Below are positions 1-8,388 of a stretch of DNA of 16,943 nt, piece after piece. Location: NCBI GenBank assembly GCA_002379855.1, contig DFUX01000046.1, positions 1 to 16,943 of the forward strand, read 5' to 3'. This stretch comes from Cloacimonetes bacterium UBA4175. GTDB lineage: Bacteria; Cloacimonadota; Cloacimonadia; Cloacimonadales; Cloacimonadaceae. A program made the position numbers and the translations under genes. The notes beneath the pieces are model-generated. The model ran no database searches. It had not been told where the DNA came from and saw only the letters and a program-made list of their open reading frames with translations. The first letter of the stretch is position 1. Each line of letters opens with the position of its first letter.

Positions 1-37
1 GTCATCCTTAACCCGGTAAGGGATGACCTAAGGATGA
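1..37. repeat. Hairpin-forming intergenic repeat at the left edge
   Basis: TCATCCTTA at 2-10 is the exact reverse complement of TAAGGATGA at 29-37. An alternative pairing also exists: GTCATCC (1-7) with GGATGAC (21-27). The reverse complement of roughly 18-38 recurs, with one base missing, at about 12157-12176, so this is a dispersed repeat rather than a gene-specific structure. The element may extend beyond the window. From 38 to 140 I see no gene and no convincing promoter. Confidence 0.6.
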
Positions 38-142
38 TGGCACCAAAGCGAGGAGCAGCAAGGGATGGCGGCGTGAAGCAAAAGCGGAATATTTCACTTG
101 ACTTGCGGGGCGGATCAGATAAGCTGCCCTGCAGCATGATAT

Positions 143-146
143 GGAG
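143..146 (+). promoter_or_regulatory. Shine-Dalgarno GGAG that decides the glycosylase start
   Basis: GGAG at 143-146 lies 6 nt before the ATG at 153. The upstream in-frame ATG at 141 has no purine-rich site before it. This favours 153 over 141 as the start. Confidence 0.55.
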
Positions 147-152
147 AACAGC

Positions 153-923
153 ATGAAGCAACAGCATGAAACAGAAGACAGAAACATATTGATTTTCCCG
201 GTGGGGAAGCATCCCTACAACGGGTTGCATGATGAGACGCTCCTGTCGGACACAACGCGCTGGCTGATCGTGGGCAGTTTTCCGCCCCCGCGGTACGTCA
301 GCTTTGGCGGGCAACTGAGGCAAAGATTGCCGGAAGGAGACATGGACTACTATTACGGCAGCCGGAACAACGCGTTCTGGAGCCTGCTGCAGGAGGTTTT
401 TGGGCAAAACTGGTCTTTGGACGCAGCGGACAAGGAAATACCCAAGCACTTGATCAAGAGTTGGTTGCGCAAACATAACGTCGGTGTCGTTGACATCATT
501 CAAACCGCTGCCAGGCGGGGAAACTCTGCCTCCGACAGTTCCCTGCAGGTGTTTTCCACCGTGCCCGTCGGGGGTATACTGCCCCTCATGCCCCAGATTG
601 AACGGATATTCTGCACCAGTTTCTATGTTAAAAATTTGTTAATCAAACAAATGCGTGTCGATCCCGGTATTCGCGCCCTCGCGGTTGATCCTGGTGACAG
701 ACGCTTGCTGCACGTGGAGTTGGAGGACATGAAGCTGGATATATACACGCTGATCTCGCCTTCGCCCCAAGCCTTCAAGAGCCTGGCACGTGACCCCTTT
801 TACAGGGCCAATCCCGGCGCCTGGCCCAGCCTGGCCGCCTTCCGGCTGGAGCAATACCGCCGCGCCCTGCTGCCTGTTCTGGAGAAAGAGGGGCTGAAAA
901 AGCACGAACCTGATTTTACTTGA
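153..923 (+). CDS. Uracil/hypoxanthine-DNA glycosylase-like protein (UDG superfamily)
   Basis: This is probably a base-excision DNA glycosylase of the uracil-DNA glycosylase superfamily, closest in pattern to the small hypoxanthine-DNA glycosylase group. Counting from the ATG at 141, the visible motifs are LIVGSFPPP (42-50, the phosphate/active-site strand), YYGSRNNAFW (71-80, with an Asn where this group places its catalytic Asn), VGVVDII (114-120), a basic-Ser segment RRGNSASDSS (125-134) and a late ISPSPQ loop (205-210) that resembles the DNA-intercalating loop. The start at 153 gives 256 residues and has a good ribosome site; the start at 141 gives 260. It lies 40 nt upstream of the glycan operon on the same strand but has no obvious metabolic link to it. 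Its GC content looks lower than that of the operon. The superfamily call is fairly secure, the substrate is not. Confidence 0.8.
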   Translation: MKQQHETEDRNILIFPVGKHPYNGLHDETLLSDTTRWLIVGSFPPPRYVSFGGQLRQRLPEGDMDYYYGSRNNAFWSLLQEVFGQNWSLDAADKEIPKHLIKSWLRKHNVGVVDIIQTAARRGNSASDSSLQVFSTVPVGGILPLMPQIERIFCTSFYVKNLLIKQMRVDPGIRALAVDPGDRRLLHVELEDMKLDIYTLISPSPQAFKSLARDPFYRANPGAWPSLAAFRLEQYRRALLPVLEKEGLKKHEPDFT

Positions 924-963
924 CCTGTAGAGCGGGCCCGGGCAGGATGCAGCGGTTGGTAAA

Positions 964-3471
964 ATGATGAGTTTGTTCAGAGCTTTACAGTGTTCCAAAG
1001 CCACGCGGGGACGGCGTTCCGCTGGTATCCGCCGTCTGGCGCCGCTGGTTCTGCTGCTTTGCCTGCTGCCCTTTTCCGCGGCGGCGCAGCGCAAAACGGT
1101 GGTGCTCAAGGTTTTTGAACTGCCCGACGCCCGGCATACCGATGCCAACAGCAAAGCCGACCTGGCGGTGATCAACGCCTTCCGCCAGAAATATCCGTGG
1201 ATCGAACTGCGCTCCTTTTCCGGCATCAAGATCGAGGGCATGGACCTGGATTCCGGCCCGCTGCTGGCGATCGCGGGGGGAGTGGCGCCGGACGTGATGT
1301 ATGTAAATTTCCGCCAGAGCGACACCTATATCCAAAACAACCTGCTCTATCCGCTGGATGAGTTTATGGCGCGGGAAAGCGCGGAAGACCTCGCCCTGCG
1401 GGTGGAAAAACCCGTCTGGCAGGTGATTCGCAGGCAGAAAAAGGGGGATAGCAAAGAGCGGGTCTGGGCCTTGCCCTATGAGACCCTGGTGCGCGTCCTG
1501 ATGTACCGCAAAGACCTGTTCAAGAAATGCGGCCTCGATCCCAACCGTCCCCCGCGCGACTGGGCGGAGTTTGCCGCCTATGCGAAACAGCTAACCGATC
1601 CCAAGGCCGGAACCTATGGTACCATCCTCGCCATCGGCCCGCAGGCAGCTTATGACTGGCTGCCCTTTTTGTGGGCGGCAGGCGGCGACGCGGTGACCTA
1701 CGACGCGGACAACAGGCAGTGGCGGGCTTCCTTCGCCTCGCAGGCGGGTGTGGAGGCGATGGAGTATTACCTCGACCTCGCCACGCGCCCCTGGACGGAC
1801 TCCGCGGGCAAGCTCCAGCAGGGCTTCGCCATCCGCGACGGCAACTGGGGCAACCTCTGGCAGGAAGGCAAGATCGGGATGCGCATGGACTACCTTTCGC
1901 AGCAGAACATGGGCGGCAAATACGATCCCAACCTCTACGGCTTCGCGCCAAGCCCCGCCGGGCCTTCCGGACGCGGAGGCAGCGAAATCAACTGCCGCAT
2001 GATGGGAATCTTTTCCGGTGCCGGAATCAGCAACAACGCCGGACTGGGACAGCGTGACCCGCGGGAGGTGCGCGAGGCGGCCTGGACTTTCATCCGCTTC
2101 TACGACAGCGAGGAAGCGCGGCGCATCCGCATGAAGGTGATGGTGGAAAACGGCTATGGCAAGATGCAGAATCCGGTGTTCCTGCAGCGCTATGGCTATG
2201 GCGAATACCTGCGCTACGCCCCGGCGGGCTGGCTGCAGACCTTTGAGACCGCGATGCGCGAGGGGCGTCCCGAACCCTTTGGCGACAACTGCCAGAAAGT
2301 TTATGAATACATGACCTATCCGCTGGACGAGCTGATCGGCCTGCAACTGGCGGGCAAGCTCGGCACCGACCCCGCGGCACGCAAAGCCGCCATCAAGCGG
2401 GTGCTGGCGCGGGCGGAACAGCGCACCAACGCGGAGATGATCGGCCATCTGCCGGAAGCCACGCGCAAAGCCCGGGAACGATGGGCGGCCGTGGTGGCGG
2501 CGCTGATCCTTTTTGCCTTTTGCTTCACGCTGTGGCGGGTGTGGAAGATTCTGGCCCCGGAGCGGGGGAGTGGCGGGGGACAGCAGACCAAACGCCTGGG
2601 CTGCGTCCTGCTGCTGCTTGCTCCCGCGGCGATCAGCATCTTTGTGTGGAAATATGTGCCCCTGATCAGCGGCAGCGTTATGGCGGTGCAGGATTACAGC
2701 CTGGTGGGCCCCAGCCCCTTTGTGGGCATGGCCAATTTCGCGGAGATGCTTTTCGATCCCAGTTGGTGGTCCTCTGTGGGCAAGACCTTGTATTACATGG
2801 CGTTGAACCTGGGACTGGGCTTTTTCCCGCCCATCATCCTGGCCATCATGCTGCAGGAGGTTTCGCGCGGCAAGATGATCTACCGGGTGATCTACTACCT
2901 GCCGGCGGTGATCAGCGGGGTGATCGTGATCTACCTCTGGAAACTGCTCTACGCCCCGGGTGACGTGGGCGCCCTGAACCAGTTGCTGACCGCTTTCGGC
3001 CTGCCCAAGAGCCGCTGGCTGCAGGATGAAAAACTGGCCATGCTTTGCGTGGTGCTGCCTGTGGTTTGGGCGGGAGTGGGGCCGGGTTCGCTGATCTACC
3101 TGGCGGCGCTCAAGAACATCCCCAATGAGCTTTACGAGGCGGCGGACATCGATGGGGCGGGCTTTTTTGCCAAGATTCGCCATATCGTGTTTCCCAGCCT
3201 CAAGATGCTGATCATCGTGCAACTGATCGCGGCCTTCATCGTGGCGGCGCAATCCAGCGACTTTATCCTGGTGATGACCTTCGGCGGGCCCAACGAGGCG
3301 ACCCGGGTGGCAGACCTGATGATCTTTGAAAAGGCTTACCTCTATCTGCGTTTCGGGCTGGCGACAACCATGGCCTGGATGCTGAGCCTGCTGCTGATGG
3401 GCTTTACGGTGCTGCAGATACGCTATATCTCACGCATGGAGTTCCGCGTGGCGGGCCGGGAGGACGAATGA
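964..3471 (+). CDS. Extracellular solute-binding protein fused to sugar ABC transporter permease (MalF-type)
   Basis: This 835-residue protein joins two ABC importer parts. Residues 1-41 form a signal peptide: a basic stretch, a hydrophobic LVLLLCLLPF core and an AAAQ-like cleavage site. Residues 45-500 resemble a family 1 sugar-binding protein (GGVAPDVMYVN at 105-115, WALPYE at 168-173). A membrane segment at about 507-526 is followed by a short charged loop. A permease domain with about six membrane spans starts near 545 and carries the EAA coupling loop (EAADIDGAG, 725-733), which contacts the ATPase. The binding domain would therefore be tethered to the membrane on the periplasmic side. 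The stop overlaps the next start (ATGA), consistent with translational coupling. A second ATG at 967 is an alternative start, and no strong ribosome site precedes either. The substrate is inferred from the neighbouring glycosidases as a mannose-containing oligosaccharide. Permease and fusion calls are strong, the substrate is inference. Confidence 0.93.
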   Translation: MMSLFRALQCSKATRGRRSAGIRRLAPLVLLLCLLPFSAAAQRKTVVLKVFELPDARHTDANSKADLAVINAFRQKYPWIELRSFSGIKIEGMDLDSGPLLAIAGGVAPDVMYVNFRQSDTYIQNNLLYPLDEFMARESAEDLALRVEKPVWQVIRRQKKGDSKERVWALPYETLVRVLMYRKDLFKKCGLDPNRPPRDWAEFAAYAKQLTDPKAGTYGTILAIGPQAAYDWLPFLWAAGGDAVTYDADNRQWRASFASQAGVEAMEYYLDLATRPWTDSAGKLQQGFAIRDGNWGNLWQEGKIGMRMDYLSQQNMGGKYDPNLYGFAPSPAGPSGRGGSEINCRMMGIFSGAGISNNAGLGQRDPREVREAAWTFIRFYDSEEARRIRMKVMVENGYGKMQNPVFLQRYGYGEYLRYAPAGWLQTFETAMREGRPEPFGDNCQKVYEYMTYPLDELIGLQLAGKLGTDPAARKAAIKRVLARAEQRTNAEMIGHLPEATRKARERWAAVVAALILFAFCFTLWRVWKILAPERGSGGGQQTKRLGCVLLLLAPAAISIFVWKYVPLISGSVMAVQDYSLVGPSPFVGMANFAEMLFDPSWWSSVGKTLYYMALNLGLGFFPPIILAIMLQEVSRGKMIYRVIYYLPAVISGVIVIYLWKLLYAPGDVGALNQLLTAFGLPKSRWLQDEKLAMLCVVLPVVWAGVGPGSLIYLAALKNIPNELYEAADIDGAGFFAKIRHIVFPSLKMLIIVQLIAAFIVAAQSSDFILVMTFGGPNEATRVADLMIFEKAYLYLRFGLATTMAWMLSLLLMGFTVLQIRYISRMEFRVAGREDE

Positions 3472-5342
3472 GTATCATCGGCAGGGTGGGCAGGCAAAGC
3501 TTCAAGGTGCGGGCGCTGAACGCGTCTTTGCACGTCATCCTGCTGCTTGGCTCGGTCACGATGGTCTATCCCTTTTTGCTGATGATTTCCTCATCGTTCA
3601 AGAGCGCGGTGGACAGCACCCAGCTGGATCTGGTGCCGCGCTATGTTTACCGGGACGGCGCGCTCTACCAAAAGTATCTGGAAAGCCGCTACAACGAGGA
3701 AAGCAGCCGTCTGATGGACAACTATCCGGGCGGCTGGATCGCCTTTTCCGAGGTGGAACTGCCCTCGGACGGCAATCCCGCTGTGTATGAGGATTGGAAG
3801 CGCTTTCTGCGGGAACGCGGCGGGGACTACGGAGTCAATTTCTACTATGTGTCGGAGCATTACGGAAGAGGGGTCTATCCGCTGGCGCAGAGGCAATACC
3901 GCAAGCTGCTGCGCGAGGAAAACGGCGGCGACCTGGCGGCCTTCAACCGCCGCTACAACACCGGGGCTAAAAGCTGGGAAGAGATTTCGGTGGAGGAAAA
4001 GGACATCTTTTTGCGCAACTTTGCCAGCTCCACCCAAGGCTATCTGGGCAGGTTCCGCCGCTTCAAGGAGCAACGCCCGGACTGGCAGCGGCTCTATATG
4101 AACCCGGACGGAACCTTTGTCAACGCCATCCTGATCCCCACCTTCCAGGGCAATCTGGACAAGCTGAACAAGGAGTTGGGCACCAGCTACGCCACCTGGA
4201 GCCAGGTGATCCTGCCCGAAAGCTGTCCCGCCCGGGGCGACCCGCTGCGCCCCTACTGGCTGGAATATGCGCGGGAAGTGCTTTCCATCCAGCATCTGCG
4301 GCTTTCCCCGGAGGCGGAGCCGGGATTCCGCCGGGCGCTGAAGGAAAAGTACGGCGGGATCAGCCTGCTGAACACCGCCTGGCAGGCATCTTACAGCAGT
4401 TTCGAGCAGGTCGGCATTCCCGTCCGCCTGCCGGACAGCGGCGCGCAAGTGGACGATCTGGCCCTGTATATCCAGACCAGGGCGGCTCCCGAAGAACTCA
4501 GGATAGTGAGCGTGGCGGCGGGGTTCAGGGACTGGTTGGAGGATAAGTATGGCTCCCTCGGCGCGCTCAACCGGGCTTGGGGAAGCAGCTACACGGGCTT
4601 TGGGAAAGTCCCTTTCCCCAGCGCGGAGATCGACAGGGGAACTTTTATGGAGCGCAAGGGCGCCATCCGGCGGGAGTTTCTCACCCGCAACTATGCCATG
4701 GCGCTGGATCAGATGCTGGCGGACTCCCGCTCGCTGCGCAACACCCTGATCTACGTGCTGCTCTCCATCTTCTTCGCGGTCACGGTCAACCCGCTGGCCG
4801 CCTACGCGCTCAGCCGCTTCAAACCGCGCTTCACGCATCAGGTCATCATGATCTTCATGCTCACCATGGCTTTCCCGGCGATGGTGATGGGCATTCCGAA
4901 CTTTCTGATGTTGAAGCGTTTGAACCTGCTCAACACCTTTTGGGCGCTGGTCTTGCCCGCTGCGGCGGATGGCTACTTCATCTTCCTGCTCAAGGGCTTT
5001 TTCGACAGCCTGCCGCGGGAAATCTATGAAAGCGCCAGCCTGGACGGAGCGGGGGAGCTGCGCATGTTCTGGCAGTTCACCATGTATCTCAGCAAGCCGA
5101 TCCTGGCGGTGATCGCTCTGGGGGCCTTCAACGCGGCTTACCGCAACTTCCTTTTTGCCTTCCTGGTCTGCCAGGATCAGTCGATGTGGACCCTGATGGT
5201 GCACATCTACGAGCTGTTGCAGCGCGCCAGCAGCGGAGTGGGCTACGCCGCCCTGGTGATTGCCGCCATCCCCACGCTGGCGGTGTTTGTCTTCTTCCAG
5301 AATATCATTATCCGGGGCATCGTGGTCCCCATGGAGAAATAA
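3468..5342 (+). CDS. Sugar ABC transporter permease (MalG-type) with large repeat-bearing periplasmic insert
   Basis: This is the partner permease of the preceding fusion, 624 residues long against roughly 280 for typical MalG-type proteins. A first membrane segment (about 18-40) is followed by SSSFKS, which normally leads into a short periplasmic loop. Here about 360 residues intervene before RNTLIYVLLS (424-433) begins the second span. The EAA loop is at 519-543 (ESASLDGAGE at 521-530) and the last spans end at 615. The insert contains five units ending in an aromatic-x-x-V/I spacing, at 93/96, 170/173, 244/247, 312/315 and 378/381, with Pro three residues later in four of them. An LN or FN precedes four of them (159, 233, 301, 367). 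The best units read YGGISLLNTAW and YGSLGALNRAW. The insert is soluble in character and should face the periplasm. The start overlaps the upstream stop by 4 nt and the stop overlaps the GH38 start by 1 nt. Confidence 0.93.
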   Translation: MSIIGRVGRQSFKVRALNASLHVILLLGSVTMVYPFLLMISSSFKSAVDSTQLDLVPRYVYRDGALYQKYLESRYNEESSRLMDNYPGGWIAFSEVELPSDGNPAVYEDWKRFLRERGGDYGVNFYYVSEHYGRGVYPLAQRQYRKLLREENGGDLAAFNRRYNTGAKSWEEISVEEKDIFLRNFASSTQGYLGRFRRFKEQRPDWQRLYMNPDGTFVNAILIPTFQGNLDKLNKELGTSYATWSQVILPESCPARGDPLRPYWLEYAREVLSIQHLRLSPEAEPGFRRALKEKYGGISLLNTAWQASYSSFEQVGIPVRLPDSGAQVDDLALYIQTRAAPEELRIVSVAAGFRDWLEDKYGSLGALNRAWGSSYTGFGKVPFPSAEIDRGTFMERKGAIRREFLTRNYAMALDQMLADSRSLRNTLIYVLLSIFFAVTVNPLAAYALSRFKPRFTHQVIMIFMLTMAFPAMVMGIPNFLMLKRLNLLNTFWALVLPAAADGYFIFLLKGFFDSLPREIYESASLDGAGELRMFWQFTMYLSKPILAVIALGAFNAAYRNFLFAFLVCQDQSMWTLMVHIYELLQRASSGVGYAALVIAAIPTLAVFVFFQNIIIRGIVVPMEK

Positions 5343-8300
5343 TGCACAACGAAAAGATCCATATCGAGCGGATCAAACGCCTCGTGGAGAGGCAGAAAGC
5401 GCTGCTGCACGGGGAAAAGCTGCCCGTGCGGGCGGAGTATGTGAGCGCGGCGGATCCCATCCCGCAGGAAAAGCTCGCCTCGATGAGTTTCAAGGAGATC
5501 GAAGTCGGCGGACTGTGGGGCAAACCCTGGCAGAGCGCCTGGTTCAGGATCAGCGGGCAGGCTCCGGCAACCCCCGCGGGCATGGAACTGGGGCTGTGGT
5601 TCGATTGTGACGGCGAAGCCTGCGTGTTCAAAGGCCAAACTCCCTGGCAGGGCCTGACCCCCAAGGTGGACTGGTATCACAACGCCGCCAAGTATTTCGT
5701 TCCCCTGCCCCTGCAAGAGGGGGAACGGGTGGAACTGCTGATCGAGGCCGCCGCCAACGACCTTTTCGGCGGGGGAAAAAGCGAGTATAGGCTGCGGGAG
5801 TGCAGCCTGGTCTGGCGTGATCCCCGGCTGCGCAAGCTACTCTGGGACATCGAACTGCTGCTGGATCTTGCGCTCAGCCTGCCCAATGGGCAGACCCGCA
5901 GGCAGCGTATCCTGTATGGACTGAACCGGGTTTGCGACCTCTGGAACAGCGACAGGGAAGCCTGCGCGGGCATTCTGGACGACCTGCTCGCCAAGCCAGC
6001 TAATGCCAGCGCGCTCACCGCGTTCAGCGTCGGTCACGCCCATCTGGATCTGGCCTGGCTCTGGCCCCTGCGCGAGACCAAACGCAAGGGCGGCAGAACC
6101 TTCGCCAACGCGCTGCGCCTGCTGGAACGGTATCCGGACTATATCTTCGGTGCCTCCCAAGCCCAGCTCTATCTCTGGATGAAGGAGCTGTATCCCGCTC
6201 TCTACGCGCAGGTTAAAAAGCGCGTGGCGGAAGGCAGATGGGAGGTGCAGGGGGCGTCCTGGGTGGAGTTCGACACCAATCTCATCTCCGCGGAGTCCGT
6301 CATCCGCCAGTTCATGTACGGCAAACGCTTTTTCCGTGAGGAGTTCGGCGTGGAGCCGGATGTCCTCTGGCTGCCCGACTGCTTCGGCTTCAGCGGCAAC
6401 CTGCCCCAACTGATGAAGGGCTGCGGCGTGGAGCAGTTTATGACCCAAAAGCTATCCTGGAACGAAAGCAACGCCTTCCCCCACAACCTCTTCCTGTGGG
6501 AGGGCATCGACGGCAGCCGGGTACTGGCGCAACAACTGCCCACCCACGACTATAACTTTTCCAACAATCCCTCCGCCTTCCTGAAGACGGAGGAACGCTT
6601 CGCCCAGAGCGAGATTTGCGACGCCTTCCTCAACCTCTATGGCATCGGAGACGGTGGCGGCGGGCCCACCGAGGCGCATCTGGAGTATGGCCTCCGGCAG
6701 CGCGATCTGGAGGGCGTGCCGAAGTTCCGCTTTGCCAGGTCGTCAGACTATTTCGAGCATCTGAAGGCTCTGGACCGCTCCCTGCTGCCTGTGATGCCCG
6801 GCGAGCTTTATCTGGAGTATCACCGCGGCACCTACACCACCCAGGCGCGGATGAAGCGGGACAATGCGCGGGCGGAAAGGCTGCTCAGGGCGGCGGAATA
6901 CCTGGCCGCGCTCACCGGCGGGGAAGAATATCCCCGGGAACTGCGCCCCGTGTGGCAGGATACCCTGTTGCTGCAGTTTCACGACATCATCCCCGGCTCC
7001 TCGATTGGCATGGTTTATAACGATGCCAGTGCCATCTGCGCCGGTAACCGCAAAATCCTGGATGACTTTCTGAACCAGCGCGCCGCCGGACTTACCACCT
7101 CCGGGGAAGCCTCACCCGGCCAGGGCTGGCTGCTGCTCAATCCCTCTCCCGCATCCAAGACGGAATGGCTGCCGCTTCCCGCCCCTGCCGAAGGCCTGCT
7201 GCCCTGCGGGGAAGACGGCGTCCCCCTCACCTGTTGCTCCACCCCGGAGGGAACGCTGGTCAAGGCCAGCCTGCCCGCCTGGGGAGTGGGTTCCATCGCC
7301 TTCAAAGCCGGAGTGGGGGAGATTCCCAAGCCTATTCCTCTGGCTGGCTATTGCCTGGAAAATGAGTTCCTGCGCGTGACCGTAACCCAGCAGGGAAGCG
7401 TGAGCGAGGTGTGGGACAAGGAGTCCGGAACGCCGCTCCTCGCCTCAGAATCAAACCGCCTGCTGCTCTGGGAGGATGAACCCAACAACTGGGGCGCCTG
7501 GGATATCAACCACTTTTACCGCACAACCACACCCACGCCTGCGGAGGGGATCAGCCTGGAAGCGGCGCAAAACTACACCCTGCCCGGGGAATTTGCCCGC
7601 CTTGTCCAGACCTTGCGCGTGGGCTCCTCCATCCTGCGGCAGACCCTGGAACTGCGCCGGGGAGAGCGCCTGCTGCGCGTCTCGCACCACATCGACTGGC
7701 AGGAAAAGCACAAGATGCTGCGCGCGCACTGGTATCCCGATGTCCGCTCTGCCCAGGCCAGCTTTGGCATCCAGTCCGGCATGCTGGGACGCAGCGCCAA
7801 GCCCCGCAACGCCTGGGAGGAAGCGCGCTTCGAGGTGCCTTTCCAAAAGTTCTTCGATCTTTCCCAGGCAGACCGCGGCTGCGCCATTTTCTGCGCCGAC
7901 AAGTTCGGCTGCCATGTGCGCGACAACGAGATGGACCTCAACCTCTTGCGCTCTCCCGCCGACGTTGACCCCCTGGCAGATTTGGGCGAACACGAATATT
8001 CCTACGCGGTTTACTTCCACAGCGGAGACTATGCCGGCTCCCGGCTCTGGCAGGCTGCCGAGGCCTTTTGCGCCGATCTGCTCTGCCTGGAAGTGCCCGC
8101 CCTCGCCAACCCTCTGCCCCGTCCGCCCGTGCGCCTGCTTTCCGATGCCGTGACCCTCGATTGGATCAAGCCCGCTGAATCCGGCGGCGGCATCGTTGTC
8201 CGCCTCCATGAATGCGCGGGAGGTTCCGCCGAGGCTACTCTTTTGGCACCCGGCCACCATCTCTGGAGCGTCTGCGACCTGTTGGAAAACCCCTTGCCGG

Positions 8301-8383
8301 ACAGCGAAGCGCAGCCCATCGGCGAGCGGGGCATCCGCCTCAGTTTCAAGCCCTTCCAGATCAAAACCCTGTTGATAAGGTAG
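5342..8383 (+). CDS. Alpha-mannosidase, glycoside hydrolase family 38
   Basis: This 1013-residue GH38 retaining alpha-mannosidase hydrolyses terminal alpha-mannose from oligosaccharides. An N-terminal beta domain (about 40-160, with GKPWQSAWF at 60-68) resembles the cytosolic/vacuolar Ams1/MAN2C1 type. The catalytic domain begins near 226. HAHLDLAWLW (232-241) supplies the Zn ligands H234 and D236, WLPDCFGFSG (343-352) supplies the nucleophile and Zn ligand D346, and QFHDIIPGSS (545-554) supplies the fourth Zn ligand H547. The C-terminal part holds the GH38 beta domains. There is no signal peptide, so it should act in the cytoplasm on imported glycan. I chose the start at 5342 because it overlaps the permease stop (TAATG) and has GGAG at 5333-5336. 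The frame stays open upstream to 5186, but that stretch reads through the permease gene. Length and all metal ligands are as expected for an active enzyme. Confidence 0.95.
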   Translation: MHNEKIHIERIKRLVERQKALLHGEKLPVRAEYVSAADPIPQEKLASMSFKEIEVGGLWGKPWQSAWFRISGQAPATPAGMELGLWFDCDGEACVFKGQTPWQGLTPKVDWYHNAAKYFVPLPLQEGERVELLIEAAANDLFGGGKSEYRLRECSLVWRDPRLRKLLWDIELLLDLALSLPNGQTRRQRILYGLNRVCDLWNSDREACAGILDDLLAKPANASALTAFSVGHAHLDLAWLWPLRETKRKGGRTFANALRLLERYPDYIFGASQAQLYLWMKELYPALYAQVKKRVAEGRWEVQGASWVEFDTNLISAESVIRQFMYGKRFFREEFGVEPDVLWLPDCFGFSGNLPQLMKGCGVEQFMTQKLSWNESNAFPHNLFLWEGIDGSRVLAQQLPTHDYNFSNNPSAFLKTEERFAQSEICDAFLNLYGIGDGGGGPTEAHLEYGLRQRDLEGVPKFRFARSSDYFEHLKALDRSLLPVMPGELYLEYHRGTYTTQARMKRDNARAERLLRAAEYLAALTGGEEYPRELRPVWQDTLLLQFHDIIPGSSIGMVYNDASAICAGNRKILDDFLNQRAAGLTTSGEASPGQGWLLLNPSPASKTEWLPLPAPAEGLLPCGEDGVPLTCCSTPEGTLVKASLPAWGVGSIAFKAGVGEIPKPIPLAGYCLENEFLRVTVTQQGSVSEVWDKESGTPLLASESNRLLLWEDEPNNWGAWDINHFYRTTTPTPAEGISLEAAQNYTLPGEFARLVQTLRVGSSILRQTLELRRGERLLRVSHHIDWQEKHKMLRAHWYPDVRSAQASFGIQSGMLGRSAKPRNAWEEARFEVPFQKFFDLSQADRGCAIFCADKFGCHVRDNEMDLNLLRSPADVDPLADLGEHEYSYAVYFHSGDYAGSRLWQAAEAFCADLLCLEVPALANPLPRPPVRLLSDAVTLDWIKPAESGGGIVVRLHECAGGSAEATLLAPGHHLWSVCDLLENPLPDSEAQPIGERGIRLSFKPFQIKTLLIR

Positions 8384-8388
8384 GAAAC

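Noticed and set aside
98..123. TTGACT followed by GATAAG upstream of the glycosylase gene
   Set aside because: The spacer is only 14 nt and the -10 match is partial; not enough to call a promoter.
920..948. TTGACC with CAGGAT at 17 nt upstream of the operon
   Set aside because: The -10 matches three of six bases and the -35 overlaps the preceding stop codon; the operon promoter remains unidentified.
1591..3252. Long minus-strand open frame (553 codons) opposite the binding-protein/permease fusion
   Set aside because: It is low-complexity His/Gln/Arg/Gly-rich, the typical antisense shadow of a GC-rich gene, with no recognisable domain.
3591..5204. Long minus-strand open frame (537 codons) opposite the second permease
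   Set aside because: Same antisense composition, no domain, and it lies fully inside a well-supported gene on the other strand.
5186..5341. N-terminal extension of the alpha-mannosidase frame back to 5186
   Set aside because: It overlaps the permease coding sequence and encodes an Arg/His/Gly-rich out-of-frame peptide; the start at 5342 has a ribosome site and normal family length.
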